This document shows, piece after piece, positions 1 to 8,773 of a stretch of DNA of 64,000 nucleotides (position 1 is the stretch's first letter; every line of letters begins with the position of its first letter). Under the pieces are notes generated by a model. The model saw nothing but the letters and a program-made list of their open reading frames with translations. It was not told where the DNA came from and did not search any database. The position numbers and the translations under genes were made by a program. The DNA is taken from NCBI GenBank assembly GCA_017745595.1, contig WMBV01000009.1:60024-124023 (forward strand). Direction: 5' to 3'. The DNA is from Bordetella petrii. Lineage in GTDB: Bacteria; Pseudomonadota; Gammaproteobacteria; Burkholderiales; Burkholderiaceae_B.

Positions 1-316
1 AGCATGATCTGGCGCTTTGAGACTCACGGAGCCTCGCCACCCGGACACCCTGCCGACCCGGCACGCGTTCGTCGGGAACGCAGCGCAAACGCCCCTGGGC
101 GACCCAGAACTGCACTGTGCCGATTCGAACCCCATCACCTCTGCGCCGGTTCTAATCCAATTGCATCGTGCCACCTCGAACTGGATGGGCGTCCATTGCG
201 GACGGTGCCAGCCTCGTTGTGCCGGCCCCATGCCCGGCACAACGAGGCGACCCAGGCACGCAAAACCCGCCGCATCTTTCTATACTTGGGCGATCGAATC
301 GAAAAGTGGCCCGCCC
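1..316. other. Leader region without a recognised gene
   Basis: No gene is recognised upstream of the FUSC protein. The reading frame of that gene stays open back to base 17, but the translated stretch before base 317 has no membrane or domain character. The region contains one strong hairpin (211-248, listed separately). TATACT at about 281-286 could be a -10 box, but I see no convincing -35. Confidence 0.5.
211..248. repeat. Perfect 15-bp inverted repeat upstream of the FUSC gene
   Basis: GCCTCGTTGTGCCGG (211-225) is followed by an 8-nt loop and its exact reverse complement (234-248). There is no T-tract on either side, so it is not a standard intrinsic terminator. It lies about 70 bp before the FUSC start codon. 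It could be a leader hairpin, an operator, or a remnant of an upstream gene's 3' end outside the window. Confidence 0.6.
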
Positions 317-2533
317 ATGGATCTACGCATCGCCAGCATTCCGCGCTTTCTGTACAGCCACTACTTCTTCGGAGGCGTGCGGCAAGGGGTGGGCATGCTG
401 CTGCCCGTGATGGTGCTGGGGGGCGTGTTCGGGCAATACAGTATCGGACTGGTGGCCACCTTCGGCGCGCAGTGCCTGGCCATCATCGACCAGCCCGGCG
501 GCCCGCAGCGGCACCGCACCAACGAAATGCTGGGCGGCGCGGCGCTGGCCACCGCCGCGGTCACGATCACCGGCGCCGCCTCGACCTACCCCCTGCTGCT
601 GTGGCTGGCGGTGATTACCCAGTGTTTCGTGTTCTCGATGTTTTCGGTGTTCGGCAAGCGCGGCGGGCTGATCGGTTTCGGCGGGCTGCTGATCATGACA
701 CTGACCATGCATTCGCCCATGGCGCCCAGCCAGGTGCTGGCGCATTCGGCGGCCACGCTGGGCGGCGCCCTGTTCTACCTGGTGTTCAGCCTGGGGTTCA
801 GCCGCATTTTCTGGTTGCGCGAAGAGCGGCAGGCGATGTCGGTGGCGCTGTTCGCCACCGCCGACTACATGGCGGCGCGCAGCCGCTTTTATGACGAGAC
901 CACCGACCTGGACGACACCTACCGGGCCTTGATCCAGTCGCAGTCCACCATGACGGAAAAGCACCAGGCCGCGCGCGACATCGTGCTGCGCACCCTGCCG
1001 CGCGGGCGCGGCTACCGCGACGGCGAGCGCGTGATGCTGTGGAACATGTTCGTCGACATGCTGCAGCTGCTGGATACGCTGGTGGCCACGCATACCGATT
1101 ATGCGTCGCTGCGGCGCGCGCTGGCCGGCCACGACTGCCTGATGTTCATGCGCGATGCGCTGGCCAAGATGTCGCTGGAAGTCAATCGCATCGCGCTGGA
1201 CGTATCGCGCGGGCGGCCGGTGCAATACCGCAGCAGCACCAAGGCGGAACTGCGCGCCATCGAGTACGAGATCGAGCAGTTCAAGCAGCAGGGCATGGGC
1301 GAGCAAGAGCCCGAGATGCTGGCTCTGATCGTGCAGGTGCTGCGGCGCCTGCGCAATGCCGCGCGCATCGTCGGCAAGCTGGCCGACCATACCGCGGCCC
1401 GGCCCGACGCCGAGCCCACCGATGTGCTGCGCATCAACAAATCGCTGACCCAGTTCATGTCGCGCCAGGAATTGCGCCTGGGCATGCTGACCAGCAACCT
1501 GCGGCGGGACTCGCCCTATTTCCGCTATGCCGTGCGCGTGACCCTGGCGGCGGCCATCGCCATGGGGCTGATCGCCCAGTGGGTGACGCCGCAGGTCTCG
1601 TCGGCGCACAGTTATTGGGTATTGCTGACGATCATCATCATCATGAAGCCCGGCTTCGCGCTGACCCGCCAGCGCAACGGCCTGCGCCTGATGGGCACGC
1701 TGATCGGCTGCCTGCTGGCGCTGGCGCTGTTCCGCGTGACCACGCGCCCCGAAATACTGTTCGCCGTGCTGCTGATGGCCTGCATCATGGGCAACAGCCT
1801 GGTGCAGCTGAACTACATGGCCAGCGCCATCTTCAACACGCTGTTCGTGGTGATGGTGTTCCACTTCGTGGCGCCGGGCACGGTGTCGATGGAAGTGATC
1901 GGAGAGCGCGCGCTGGACACCGCGCTGGGCTGCGCCATCGCCCTGCTGTGCAGCTACGTGCTGCCCTGGTGGGAGGCGCGCTACATGAAGCCGCTGGCGC
2001 GCGCGGCCACCAACGCCAATCGCGAATACCTGCGTACCGGGCTGATGTATGCGCGGGCCATGCAGGCGCATGCCGCCGACGCGGCGGCCGGCGACACGCC
2101 GTCGGTGGAAGAAGCCGACATCGCCTGGCGGCTGGCGCGCAAGAACGTGCATATTGCCTTCAGCAACTTCGCCGAGGCGTTCTACCGCATGATGAGCGAG
2201 CCGCGCTCGCACCAGGTGAATGTGCCGGAGTTCAACAACCTGCTGATCCAGAACCACATCATGGCCTCGCAGATCACGGCCGCGGTGCCGCTATTGGCGG
2301 GGCTGAAACAGACGCCGGATTCCATGCGGCAGGCGCTGGCGGGCATGGTGGACATGCTGGATGGCTCGCGCCCGGCGCCGGACGACCTGCCCAGCCAGTT
2401 CGACACCGACGGCGACCTGGCGGCGCTGGCTTATCCGCTGAAGCAGATGCTGCGGGCCGCGGCGCAGATCCGGCAGGAAATGACCGCCGTGGCCGACCCG
2501 CCGCAAAGCCGCCCCGCCGCCGTCGCCGCCTGA
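317..2533 (+). CDS. FUSC family inner-membrane protein (YccS/aromatic acid exporter type)
   Basis: The 738-residue product has the FUSC layout: a hydrophobic bundle at roughly residues 15-170, a long charged cytoplasmic section, a second bundle at about 490-640 and a cytoplasmic tail. The second bundle opens with the family-typical stretch HSYWVLLTIIIIMKPGFA, followed by a basic RQRNGLR segment. The family includes YccS and the AaeB and fusaric-acid efflux proteins, so export of aromatic or other weak acids is likely but the substrate is unknown. ATG 317 was chosen because the upstream 100 codons have no membrane or domain features. The gene runs convergent to the MFS operon, and a repeat pair separates the two. 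Confidence 0.85.
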   Translation: MDLRIASIPRFLYSHYFFGGVRQGVGMLLPVMVLGGVFGQYSIGLVATFGAQCLAIIDQPGGPQRHRTNEMLGGAALATAAVTITGAASTYPLLLWLAVITQCFVFSMFSVFGKRGGLIGFGGLLIMTLTMHSPMAPSQVLAHSAATLGGALFYLVFSLGFSRIFWLREERQAMSVALFATADYMAARSRFYDETTDLDDTYRALIQSQSTMTEKHQAARDIVLRTLPRGRGYRDGERVMLWNMFVDMLQLLDTLVATHTDYASLRRALAGHDCLMFMRDALAKMSLEVNRIALDVSRGRPVQYRSSTKAELRAIEYEIEQFKQQGMGEQEPEMLALIVQVLRRLRNAARIVGKLADHTAARPDAEPTDVLRINKSLTQFMSRQELRLGMLTSNLRRDSPYFRYAVRVTLAAAIAMGLIAQWVTPQVSSAHSYWVLLTIIIIMKPGFALTRQRNGLRLMGTLIGCLLALALFRVTTRPEILFAVLLMACIMGNSLVQLNYMASAIFNTLFVVMVFHFVAPGTVSMEVIGERALDTALGCAIALLCSYVLPWWEARYMKPLARAATNANREYLRTGLMYARAMQAHAADAAAGDTPSVEEADIAWRLARKNVHIAFSNFAEAFYRMMSEPRSHQVNVPEFNNLLIQNHIMASQITAAVPLLAGLKQTPDSMRQALAGMVDMLDGSRPAPDDLPSQFDTDGDLAALAYPLKQMLRAAAQIRQEMTAVADPPQSRPAAVAA

Positions 2534-2569
2534 TGCCGCCGTGCCGGCAGGTGCCCAGATCAGTGTCCA

Positions 2570-2604
2570 GGTGTCTGACTCCCGCGCAGCGGGTGTCAGA
2601 CACC
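2570..2604. repeat. REP-like palindrome, pair 1 left copy
   Basis: This is an imperfect palindrome: GGTGTCTGACTCCCGC, GCA, then GCGGGTGTCAGACACC. The arms match over 15 of 16 positions. It is the left member of a pair between the convergent FUSC and MFS genes. Confidence 0.85.
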
Positions 2605-2632
2605 GAAGCATGCCGAACTATTCCAACAGAAC

Positions 2633-2663
2633 GGTGTCTGGCACCCTGCGGGAGCCAGACACT
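2633..2663. repeat. REP-like palindrome, pair 1 right copy (variant)
   Basis: A diverged copy in which GTGTCTGGC pairs with GCCAGACAC around a CCCTGCGGG centre. It lies 28 bp after the left copy. A further half-unit (AGGTGCCAGACACC, about 2708-2721) follows and overlaps the 3' end of the MFS gene. Confidence 0.75.
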
Positions 2664-2705
2664 GGCAAAAGCAACACAAAAGCAGGCCCCCGGCAACAGC
2701 CAGCA

Positions 2706-3929
2706 TCAGGTGCCAGACACCTTGGCGCGCCGCGACGCGGGCCAGAAATACCAGGCCGCCGCGGCCACCTGCAAGGCCAGCACCACGCTCCAGGCGACCA
2801 GGTGCGCGGCCGCCGGGTAGATGCCGCCCTGCCCCGGCCACAGATCGACGATCCAGCCGATACCCACCTGGCACAGGAAGATGACCAGGAACATCAACAG
2901 GTTGGTGGTCGACGCCACGCGCCCCAGCAGTTCCGGGGGAAACTCGCCGGCCAGCAAGGCATACACCAGGATATTGGCCGAGCCGAAGGCGCCGTAGCAG
3001 GCCCACAGCACTTCCAGCGGAATGGGCGCGCGCAGCATGATCAGCGCCTGTGTCGCCAGAAACAGCAGCAGGCAGGCGCCGCCAAAGCCGTACAGGCCCA
3101 GCCCCAGGCGCTCCATGCGGCGGGCCATCGCGCCCAGGCCCACGTTGCCCGCCATCATGGCAACCCCCAGCAGCGATACCAGGCCCGCGGCATGGGCGGC
3201 GTCCAGGCCGTTGACGTCGGTTAGAAACGGGCGCACCCACAGCGACTGCACGCCATAGAACGCCCCGCCCGTCATCACCGGCAGCGACACCAGCCGCCAG
3301 TAGCGGGCATCGCGCAGCAAGGCCCAGGTGCCCAGCCATTGCTCGGCCAGGCGGGGCGCGCGGCGGTGGCGCGCGGCTTCGCGCGGCGCGCCAAACCAGA
3401 TCAACGCCGCGACCGCCAGCGTGAAAAAGGCCAGGCCGATGCTGATCGCCTGCCACGAACTGCGTCCCAGCAGCCACGACAGCGGCGACCCCACCAGCAC
3501 CCCGCCCAAACCACCCACGGCCATGACCAGGCCATTGACCAGCGGCAGGCGCGCCAACGGAAAGTTCTGCGCCAGGGCCTGGAATGCGGCGCCCAGGCAC
3601 ACGCACACGCCCGCGCCGATGAGCAGCCGGCCCACCATCAGGCCGGGCAGCGCATCCGACAACCCATACACCAGGGTGCCCAGCGCCGCCACCAGCAGCA
3701 TCAGCGCGTTGACGCGCCGCGGCCCCCAGGTGTCCAGGAACAGCCCCGCGGGAATCTGCATCAGCGCAAACCCCAGGAAATACAGGCTGGTCAGCGTGCC
3801 CAGGTCGGACGCCGACAGGTTCAGCTCTTGCGTCAGGTACGGCCCGAAGCCGATGTTGACGCCCCGGAACAAATACGAAACCAGGTAGCCCAGCGAAAAA
3901 AACAGGAAAACACGCAGCCCGGCAGACAT
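2706..3929 (-). CDS. MFS transporter
   Basis: The 407-residue product has about twelve hydrophobic segments. It has a motif-A-like loop (FLDTWGPRR) after the second helix, typical of the major facilitator superfamily. The substrate cannot be inferred. ATG 3929 is used because the longer open frame upstream lies inside yaaA and is not membrane-like. The start is only 8 bp after the yaaA stop, so it is the last gene of a bdhA-yaaA-MFS operon. The last codons (V-S-G-T-stop) are encoded by a half-copy of the GGTGTCTGRCACC repeat, so the repeat supplies the C-terminus. Confidence 0.85.
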   Translation of the reverse strand: MSAGLRVFLFFSLGYLVSYLFRGVNIGFGPYLTQELNLSASDLGTLTSLYFLGFALMQIPAGLFLDTWGPRRVNALMLLVAALGTLVYGLSDALPGLMVGRLLIGAGVCVCLGAAFQALAQNFPLARLPLVNGLVMAVGGLGGVLVGSPLSWLLGRSSWQAISIGLAFFTLAVAALIWFGAPREAARHRRAPRLAEQWLGTWALLRDARYWRLVSLPVMTGGAFYGVQSLWVRPFLTDVNGLDAAHAAGLVSLLGVAMMAGNVGLGAMARRMERLGLGLYGFGGACLLLFLATQALIMLRAPIPLEVLWACYGAFGSANILVYALLAGEFPPELLGRVASTTNLLMFLVIFLCQVGIGWIVDLWPGQGGIYPAAAHLVAWSVVLALQVAAAAWYFWPASRRAKVSGT

Positions 3930-3937
3930 GGGTGCGC

Positions 3938-4708
3938 TTATGCCTTGCGCCGGAACACCAGCTTGTCGGCGGTGGAAGCCGATGCGTCGTAGGCGTAGCC
4001 TTCGCTGTCGAACTTCTGCAGGCCCTCGGGCTTGGCGACTTTGTGCTCGATGGCATAGCGCGCCATCAGCCCGCGCGCGCGCTTGGCATGGAAGCTGATG
4101 ACCTTCCAGGCGCCGTTTTTCCAGTCCTGGAACACGCACTGCACCACGCGCGCCTTCAGGACCTTCAGGTCCACGGCCTTGAAATACTCTTCCGAAGCCA
4201 GGTTCACCACGATGGGCGACTTCTGCCCGGCCAGGCGCTCGTTCAGGTAGTCGGCAATGGTGCTGCCCCAGTATTCATACAGGTTCTTGCCCTTGGACGT
4301 GGCCAGGCGCGTGCCCATTTCCAGGCGATACGGCTGCATCAGGTCGAGCGGGCGCAGCACCCCGTACAGGCCGCTGAGAATGGCCACGTGCTCTTGCGCC
4401 CAGTCGAGCCGGGCCGCCGACAGGCTGCCGGCCTGCAGGCCTTCGTAGACATCGCCATTGAAGGCCAGCACGGCCTGCCGCGCGTTGTGCTGGGTGAATT
4501 TGCGGGTCCAGGCGCCATAGCGCGCCACGTTCAGTTCGGCCAGCGCCGGGCTCAGGCTCATCAGATCGGCCACGTCCGCGGCCGACAAGGTTTTCAGCAC
4601 CTTGATCAGCGCGGCCGATTTGTCCACGAACAGCGGCTGGGTGTGGTGCTCGATATGGACGGGGGAGTCGTAGTCCAGTTTCTTGGCGGGAGAAAGCAAG
4701 AACAGCAT
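3938..4708 (-). CDS. yaaA: YaaA family peroxide stress protein (DUF328/UPF0246)
   Basis: The 256-residue protein begins MLFLLSPAKKLDY, the hallmark N-terminus of the YaaA family, and its length is normal for the family. In E. coli YaaA limits intracellular unincorporated iron and protects DNA and proteins during hydrogen peroxide stress. The start at 4708 places this motif at residue 1; the frame stays open for 21 codons further but without similarity. It lies 40 bp after bdhA and 8 bp before the MFS gene, so it is probably co-transcribed with them. Confidence 0.92.
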   Translation of the reverse strand: MLFLLSPAKKLDYDSPVHIEHHTQPLFVDKSAALIKVLKTLSAADVADLMSLSPALAELNVARYGAWTRKFTQHNARQAVLAFNGDVYEGLQAGSLSAARLDWAQEHVAILSGLYGVLRPLDLMQPYRLEMGTRLATSKGKNLYEYWGSTIADYLNERLAGQKSPIVVNLASEEYFKAVDLKVLKARVVQCVFQDWKNGAWKVISFHAKRARGLMARYAIEHKVAKPEGLQKFDSEGYAYDASASTADKLVFRRKA

Positions 4709-4748
4709 GTTGCGGGATTCCTTGGTTTTCTTGTGTGTAAGGCGTGGA

Positions 4749-5531
4749 TCAGCGGGCCGTCCAGCCGCCATCGACCGAGATGGTGGTGCCTGTCACCTGC
4801 GCGGCGGCATCCGAGGCCAGGTAGAGCGCCGTGCCGCCCAGTTGCTCGGGGGTCACGAATTGCAGCGAGGGCTGTTTTTCGCTGAGCAGTTCGCGCGCCG
4901 CGGCATCCTGGTCTATCTGCTGTTGTTCGGCCAGGGCGCTGATCTGCTTTTCGACCAGGCCGGTGCGCACCCAGCCCGGGCAGATGGCATTGGCGGTGAC
5001 GCCGGTGCCGGCGGTTTCCAGCGCGGTGACCTTGGTCAGCCCCACCACGCCGTGCTTGGCGGCGACATAGGCCGACTTGCTGGCCGAGCCCACCAGCCCG
5101 TGCGCCGACGCGATATTGATGATGCGGCCCCAGCCCTGCTTCTTCATGTGGGGCAGCGCGGCGGCGCTGCCGTGAAAGACGGCCGACAGGTTCAGCGCCA
5201 GGATGGCGTCCCATTTTTCGACCGGGAAATCCTCGATCAGGGCGGTGTGCTGGATGCCGGCGTTGTTGACCAGGATATCGATGCGCCCCAGCGACTGCAC
5301 GGTGTTGGCCACCAGTTGGCGCACGGCCTCGCCGCGCGACAGGTCGGCGCCGTCGTACAGCACTTTCACGCCGTGCTGGCTGGCCAGGCCGGCGCGCAGT
5401 TTTTCGATCTGGTCCGCGTCGCCGAATCCATTCAGCACGATATCGGCGCCCTGCTGCGCGAACGCGGTGGCAATGCCCAGCCCGATACCGCTGGTAGAGC
5501 CGGTGATGACTGCGACTTTTCCTTTGAGCAT
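4749..5531 (-). CDS. bdhA: 3-hydroxybutyrate dehydrogenase (short-chain dehydrogenase)
   Basis: The 260-residue protein is a classical short-chain dehydrogenase. It has the cofactor motif TGSTSGIG near the N-terminus, NNAG after strand 4, and an active-site Tyr and Lys in SAYVAAKHG. The GWVRTGLVEKQI segment and length match D-3-hydroxybutyrate dehydrogenase, which interconverts 3-hydroxybutyrate and acetoacetate with NAD during polyhydroxybutyrate turnover. The start at 5531 (MLKGKVAVITG) puts the Rossmann motif at the usual distance. It is the first gene of the minus-strand operon that includes yaaA. Confidence 0.9.
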   Translation of the reverse strand: MLKGKVAVITGSTSGIGLGIATAFAQQGADIVLNGFGDADQIEKLRAGLASQHGVKVLYDGADLSRGEAVRQLVANTVQSLGRIDILVNNAGIQHTALIEDFPVEKWDAILALNLSAVFHGSAAALPHMKKQGWGRIINIASAHGLVGSASKSAYVAAKHGVVGLTKVTALETAGTGVTANAICPGWVRTGLVEKQISALAEQQQIDQDAAARELLSEKQPSLQFVTPEQLGGTALYLASDAAAQVTGTTISVDGGWTAR

Positions 5532-5718
5532 GCGAATTCTCCTGTCTGGAATCGGGCCGCGCCCGGTGGCGGCCGCGCCGGTGGCAAGACCGGGCTCAAG
5601 TGTAGCCGCCGCGCCTGTCCCGCCCGGACGAGGCCCCACCCCTGGCGGGGACATGGCCGCCGGGGATGCCGAAGGCGGATTTTCCGGACCGGACCGGCAC
5701 ACGTGGCGGGATTTTTTC

Positions 5719-5727
5719 TGATATAGT
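5719..5727 (+). promoter_or_regulatory. Candidate extended -10 promoter for tRNA-Ser
   Basis: TGATATAGT fits an extended -10 element (TGN-TATAAT with one mismatch). It lies about 117 bp before the tRNA. I see no clear -35. An 8-bp hairpin (5734-5741 with 5748-5755) lies in the presumed leader. Confidence 0.35.
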
Positions 5728-5843
5728 TGCGGTCTTCGCTTTTTGGCAAGCGAAGGTCCGGACGTCTGCCAGACGACCACGGCGCCTGGCGCCGCAGGCA
5801 GCGTCCCGCCGGGTGAACGCCACCCGGCAAGAAAACGGACACC

Positions 5844-5936
<93 letters not shown>

Positions 5937-5942
5937 ATACCC

Positions 5943-5972
5943 AGGCCCTTGATTCTTCAAGGGCCTTTTTGT
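5943..5972 (+). terminator. Intrinsic terminator of tRNA-Ser
   Basis: AGGCCCTTGA pairs with TCAAGGGCCT around a 4-nt loop and is followed by TTTTGTTT. It begins 9 nt after the tRNA CCA end. Confidence 0.9.
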
Positions 5973-6000
5973 TTGTTGCACGCAACAACCCATCCTGCGT

Positions 6001-6768
6001 TCAAGAGGCGCCTACCTTCGCATCGAGAGTGGATAAGACCAGTGTCATTGATGGGGTCAGGGGTTCATCGCTGCCTTCTACCCGCCTCATTGCCGACACA
6101 ATACGCCCCCCTGCCTTGAGAATATGCTGGCGGACGAGTTGCTCTACCGTTTCGGGGCTGCATTCGACGAAATAATCGATGATGCGCCTGTGCTCATTCC
6201 ATGACTCGGTTAAATGATCGGTATGAGCCAGAGAAATATGGCGATACCGCCCAATGACCGGCTTCAGGTTGGCGATCAACTGGTTAAGCCGAGCATTACC
6301 GGCCTTGTCGAGGATAGCCTGGTGGAACATACCGTTGTACTTGGCAGCATGCTTGACGACATCCCGATCAAGAATCGGGGACGTCACGGCTTCGACCAAC
6401 GGCGATTTCATCGTGGCATCGTAGATATCGCGCAACTGACTGATGAACGCGTCGTCCACAGTCATAGCCGCCATGCGCGCCGCCAGGCTTTCCATGGCAG
6501 CGCGCGTGACATAAATTTCGGCAATATCCGCAGCCTTCGGGGAATACACCTGGATCTGCCCGTTAGGGGGCGCAACCAGGAGATTCTCGGTAATCAGCCG
6601 CCTTATGGCATCCCGCACCGGCGTCCGGCTGACCGATAGCACCTCGGCCAAGGTGATTTCCGACACAGGATCACCGGGCCGCAGCACACCATCTGCGATT
6701 CTTTCTTTTATCGCCTCGTACACCATTTCATACAGAGGAGTGGCTTTGCGTCTTGGGACAGTAGTCAT
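6001..6768 (-). CDS. GntR family transcriptional regulator, FCD (FadR) subgroup
   Basis: The 255-residue protein has an N-terminal winged helix-turn-helix at about residues 10-72 (TLAEVLSVSRTPVRDAIRRL, a typical GntR recognition segment). An all-helical FCD-type effector domain follows at about 85-225. It is the last gene of the ten-gene catabolic operon, 112 bp after dctM. A matching operator-like palindrome at the operon head (16551-16564) makes it the probable local repressor, with a pathway substrate or intermediate as inducer. In that case its own expression is autoregulated through the operon promoter. The assignment to this operator is inferred, not shown. Confidence 0.9.
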   Translation of the reverse strand: MTTVPRRKATPLYEMVYEAIKERIADGVLRPGDPVSEITLAEVLSVSRTPVRDAIRRLITENLLVAPPNGQIQVYSPKAADIAEIYVTRAAMESLAARMAAMTVDDAFISQLRDIYDATMKSPLVEAVTSPILDRDVVKHAAKYNGMFHQAILDKAGNARLNQLIANLKPVIGRYRHISLAHTDHLTESWNEHRRIIDYFVECSPETVEQLVRQHILKAGGRIVSAMRRVEGSDEPLTPSMTLVLSTLDAKVGAS

Positions 6769-6880
6769 AAATCATGAACTGACTAAGGGGAGATAGAGAG
6801 CCCATGAGGCATCCTGGACCTCATGATAAGGGGAAAAGGCGGGAAGTCGTCGCACCCCACACCACTCGGCGTCGAACCGT

Positions 6881-8164
6881 TCAATCATGGAAAAGCGCCA
6901 AAGGATACGTTATCAGCGCTGGGAAAAGCACCATTAAGATCAGAGCCAGGAATTCGGCCAGCAGAAACGGCAGGACTCCGCGCGAAACATCCTCCATCCG
7001 GATACCCGCCACCGAACAAACAACGTTCAGCACGACCCCTACTGGAGGCGTCAGCAGGCCCAGGGCATTGGCAATGACAAAAATCACACCGAAATAAACG
7101 GGATCGATCCCAGCCTGCTGCACGACCGGCATCAATACGGGTGTCAATATGAGGATGGACGGCGTGAAATCCAGTGCAGTACCCACGATCATGACCAGGC
7201 CGACGATAGTGAGCATCAGCAATGTGGGTTGAGCCACCAGCGGCTGCAGAGCCTGCGCCAGCATGCCTGGTATGTTGGCGATAGTAATCAACCAGGCCGA
7301 AACAAAGGCGGCGGCGACCAAGAACATGACTGACGCCGAGGTTTTAGACGCGCTCAGGAATACCTCGTACAGCTGCCCGACCGTCAACTCTCGGTAGATG
7401 AACAGGCCGGCGAGCAAAGCGTACACCGCCGCCACCACCGCTGCCTCGGTGGGCGTGAAAACGCCCAGGCGCAGCCCCCCCACGATGATGACAGGCATGA
7501 TCAATGCAGGCAACGCCTCGATGGCCGCGCGCGCGACCTCCCCCCGTGCGGCCCGTTCCCGTACAGGCGTGTGTTCGCGGCGCACCAGCCACCACCAAGT
7601 CAGCGCGAGCGCTCCCCCCATGAGCAGTCCGGGAAAAATCCCGGCCAGGAACAACTTGGTAATGGAAACATTCGCGGCAACGCCAAAGATGATCAGGCCG
7701 ATAGAAGGAGGGATAACCGGCGCGATGATCCCTCCCGACGCCATCAGCCCGCAGGAACGAGAGACGTCATATCCGGCATCCCGCATCATCGGAATCAATA
7801 TGACGGCCAGGGCGGCGCTATCGGCGACCGCCGAACCTGACAAGCAGGCCATCAGAATGGCCGCACCGATAGCCACATAACCGATTCCGCCTTTCAAGTG
7901 GCCGAACAACGCGATAGCCAACTTGACGATGCGGCGCGACATGCCGCCCGCCGCCATCAGCTCGCCCGCAAGCATGAAGAACGGCACGGCGATCAGCGAA
8001 AAGCTGTCGGCACCGTTGACAATGCTTTCCGCCAGAATATTGGGATCGAATGCCGACAATTGCCACATCAGCGCCAGTCCCGACACGAGCAGCGCAAAGG
8101 CTATCGGCATGCCGATTCCCATGCTGCCCAGCAACGAGGCCAGGAATATCCAGATCGTCGTCAT
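6881..8164 (-). CDS. dctM: TRAP transporter large permease (DctM family)
   Basis: The 427-residue protein consists almost entirely of hydrophobic helices. Family segments include GSAVADSAALAVILIPMM and the GLLTPPVGVVLNV motif near the C-terminus. TRAP M subunits carry the sodium-coupled transport pathway. The partner small permease (8174-8683) ends 9 bp upstream of this start and the binding protein precedes it, so the P-Q-M set is complete and co-transcribed with the catabolic enzymes. Confidence 0.95.
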   Translation of the reverse strand: MTTIWIFLASLLGSMGIGMPIAFALLVSGLALMWQLSAFDPNILAESIVNGADSFSLIAVPFFMLAGELMAAGGMSRRIVKLAIALFGHLKGGIGYVAIGAAILMACLSGSAVADSAALAVILIPMMRDAGYDVSRSCGLMASGGIIAPVIPPSIGLIIFGVAANVSITKLFLAGIFPGLLMGGALALTWWWLVRREHTPVRERAARGEVARAAIEALPALIMPVIIVGGLRLGVFTPTEAAVVAAVYALLAGLFIYRELTVGQLYEVFLSASKTSASVMFLVAAAFVSAWLITIANIPGMLAQALQPLVAQPTLLMLTIVGLVMIVGTALDFTPSILILTPVLMPVVQQAGIDPVYFGVIFVIANALGLLTPPVGVVLNVVCSVAGIRMEDVSRGVLPFLLAEFLALILMVLFPALITYPLALFHD

Positions 8165-8173
8165 TGCCGTGCC

Positions 8174-8683
8174 TCAGAGCAGTTTCGGAGCGGCCCGCCG
8201 GGAGCCGCGTTGAAAGAAGTGGCCTCCAAGGTGGCCGATCTGCTCTAGCGATGAAAGAATCATCAGGACACCGGCGATGGGTCCTATGGAATAAAACACG
8301 GCCATGGGAAAACCGGAAGGCTGGCCAGACTTACCGATGTTGCTTACCACCTGTTCCCACCCGCCTTTTGCCAATACAGCCGCGACCAAGATGACCAGGA
8401 AATGGCAGCACAGCCGGCAGACGGCCTGGCCCGTGGGGCCGAGCCTGCGCACCAGGGAATCGAAAGTGAGATGTCCGTTCTGGCGCATTACCACCACCCC
8501 GCCTATGAAGGTAGACCATACAAAGGCATAGCGGGATAGTTCTTCGATAGCCGCTATACCTGAATGGAACACATATCGCAGCACCACATTGCCGAACACG
8601 ACAACCACCATGAACACCAAAAGCAGAACCAGGCATACTTCCAACAAGCGATTCAAGCGGTCGAATATGCACATGTCATTCAC
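8174..8683 (-). CDS. dctQ: TRAP transporter small permease (DctQ family)
   Basis: The 169-residue protein has four hydrophobic helices. The conserved EELSRYAFVWSTFIGGVV segment of DctQ proteins is at about residues 43-60. It pairs with the adjacent DctM and the upstream DctP. The start could be either of the first two methionines (residues 1 and 4); the outer one is used here. Confidence 0.93.
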   Translation of the reverse strand: MNDMCIFDRLNRLLEVCLVLLLVFMVVVVFGNVVLRYVFHSGIAAIEELSRYAFVWSTFIGGVVVMRQNGHLTFDSLVRRLGPTGQAVCRLCCHFLVILVAAVLAKGGWEQVVSNIGKSGQPSGFPMAVFYSIGPIAGVLMILSSLEQIGHLGGHFFQRGSRRAAPKLL

Positions 8684-8773
8684 CTCGGATGATGTGGCGA
8701 ACCCGCGGCGCCCTCCGTACCGGGCTCGCCGTAACCATTAGAGAAATCCGAAAGCCGGATGCCTTGCTGGCGT

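Noticed and set aside
110-175. tRNA-like T-arm fragments (GGTTCGAATC on the minus strand, GGTTCTAATCC on the plus strand)
   Set aside because: The flanking bases do not form T-stem, anticodon or acceptor helices, so no tRNA or pseudo-tRNA can be supported.
323-2257. A 644-codon minus-strand open frame under the FUSC gene
   Set aside because: Its composition is typical of antisense high-GC sequence and it has no recognisable motif, whereas the plus strand encodes a clear membrane protein.
2570-2721. A CRISPR array suggested by repeated palindromic units
   Set aside because: Units come only in pairs at scattered loci, vary in sequence and have no regular spacers or cas genes.
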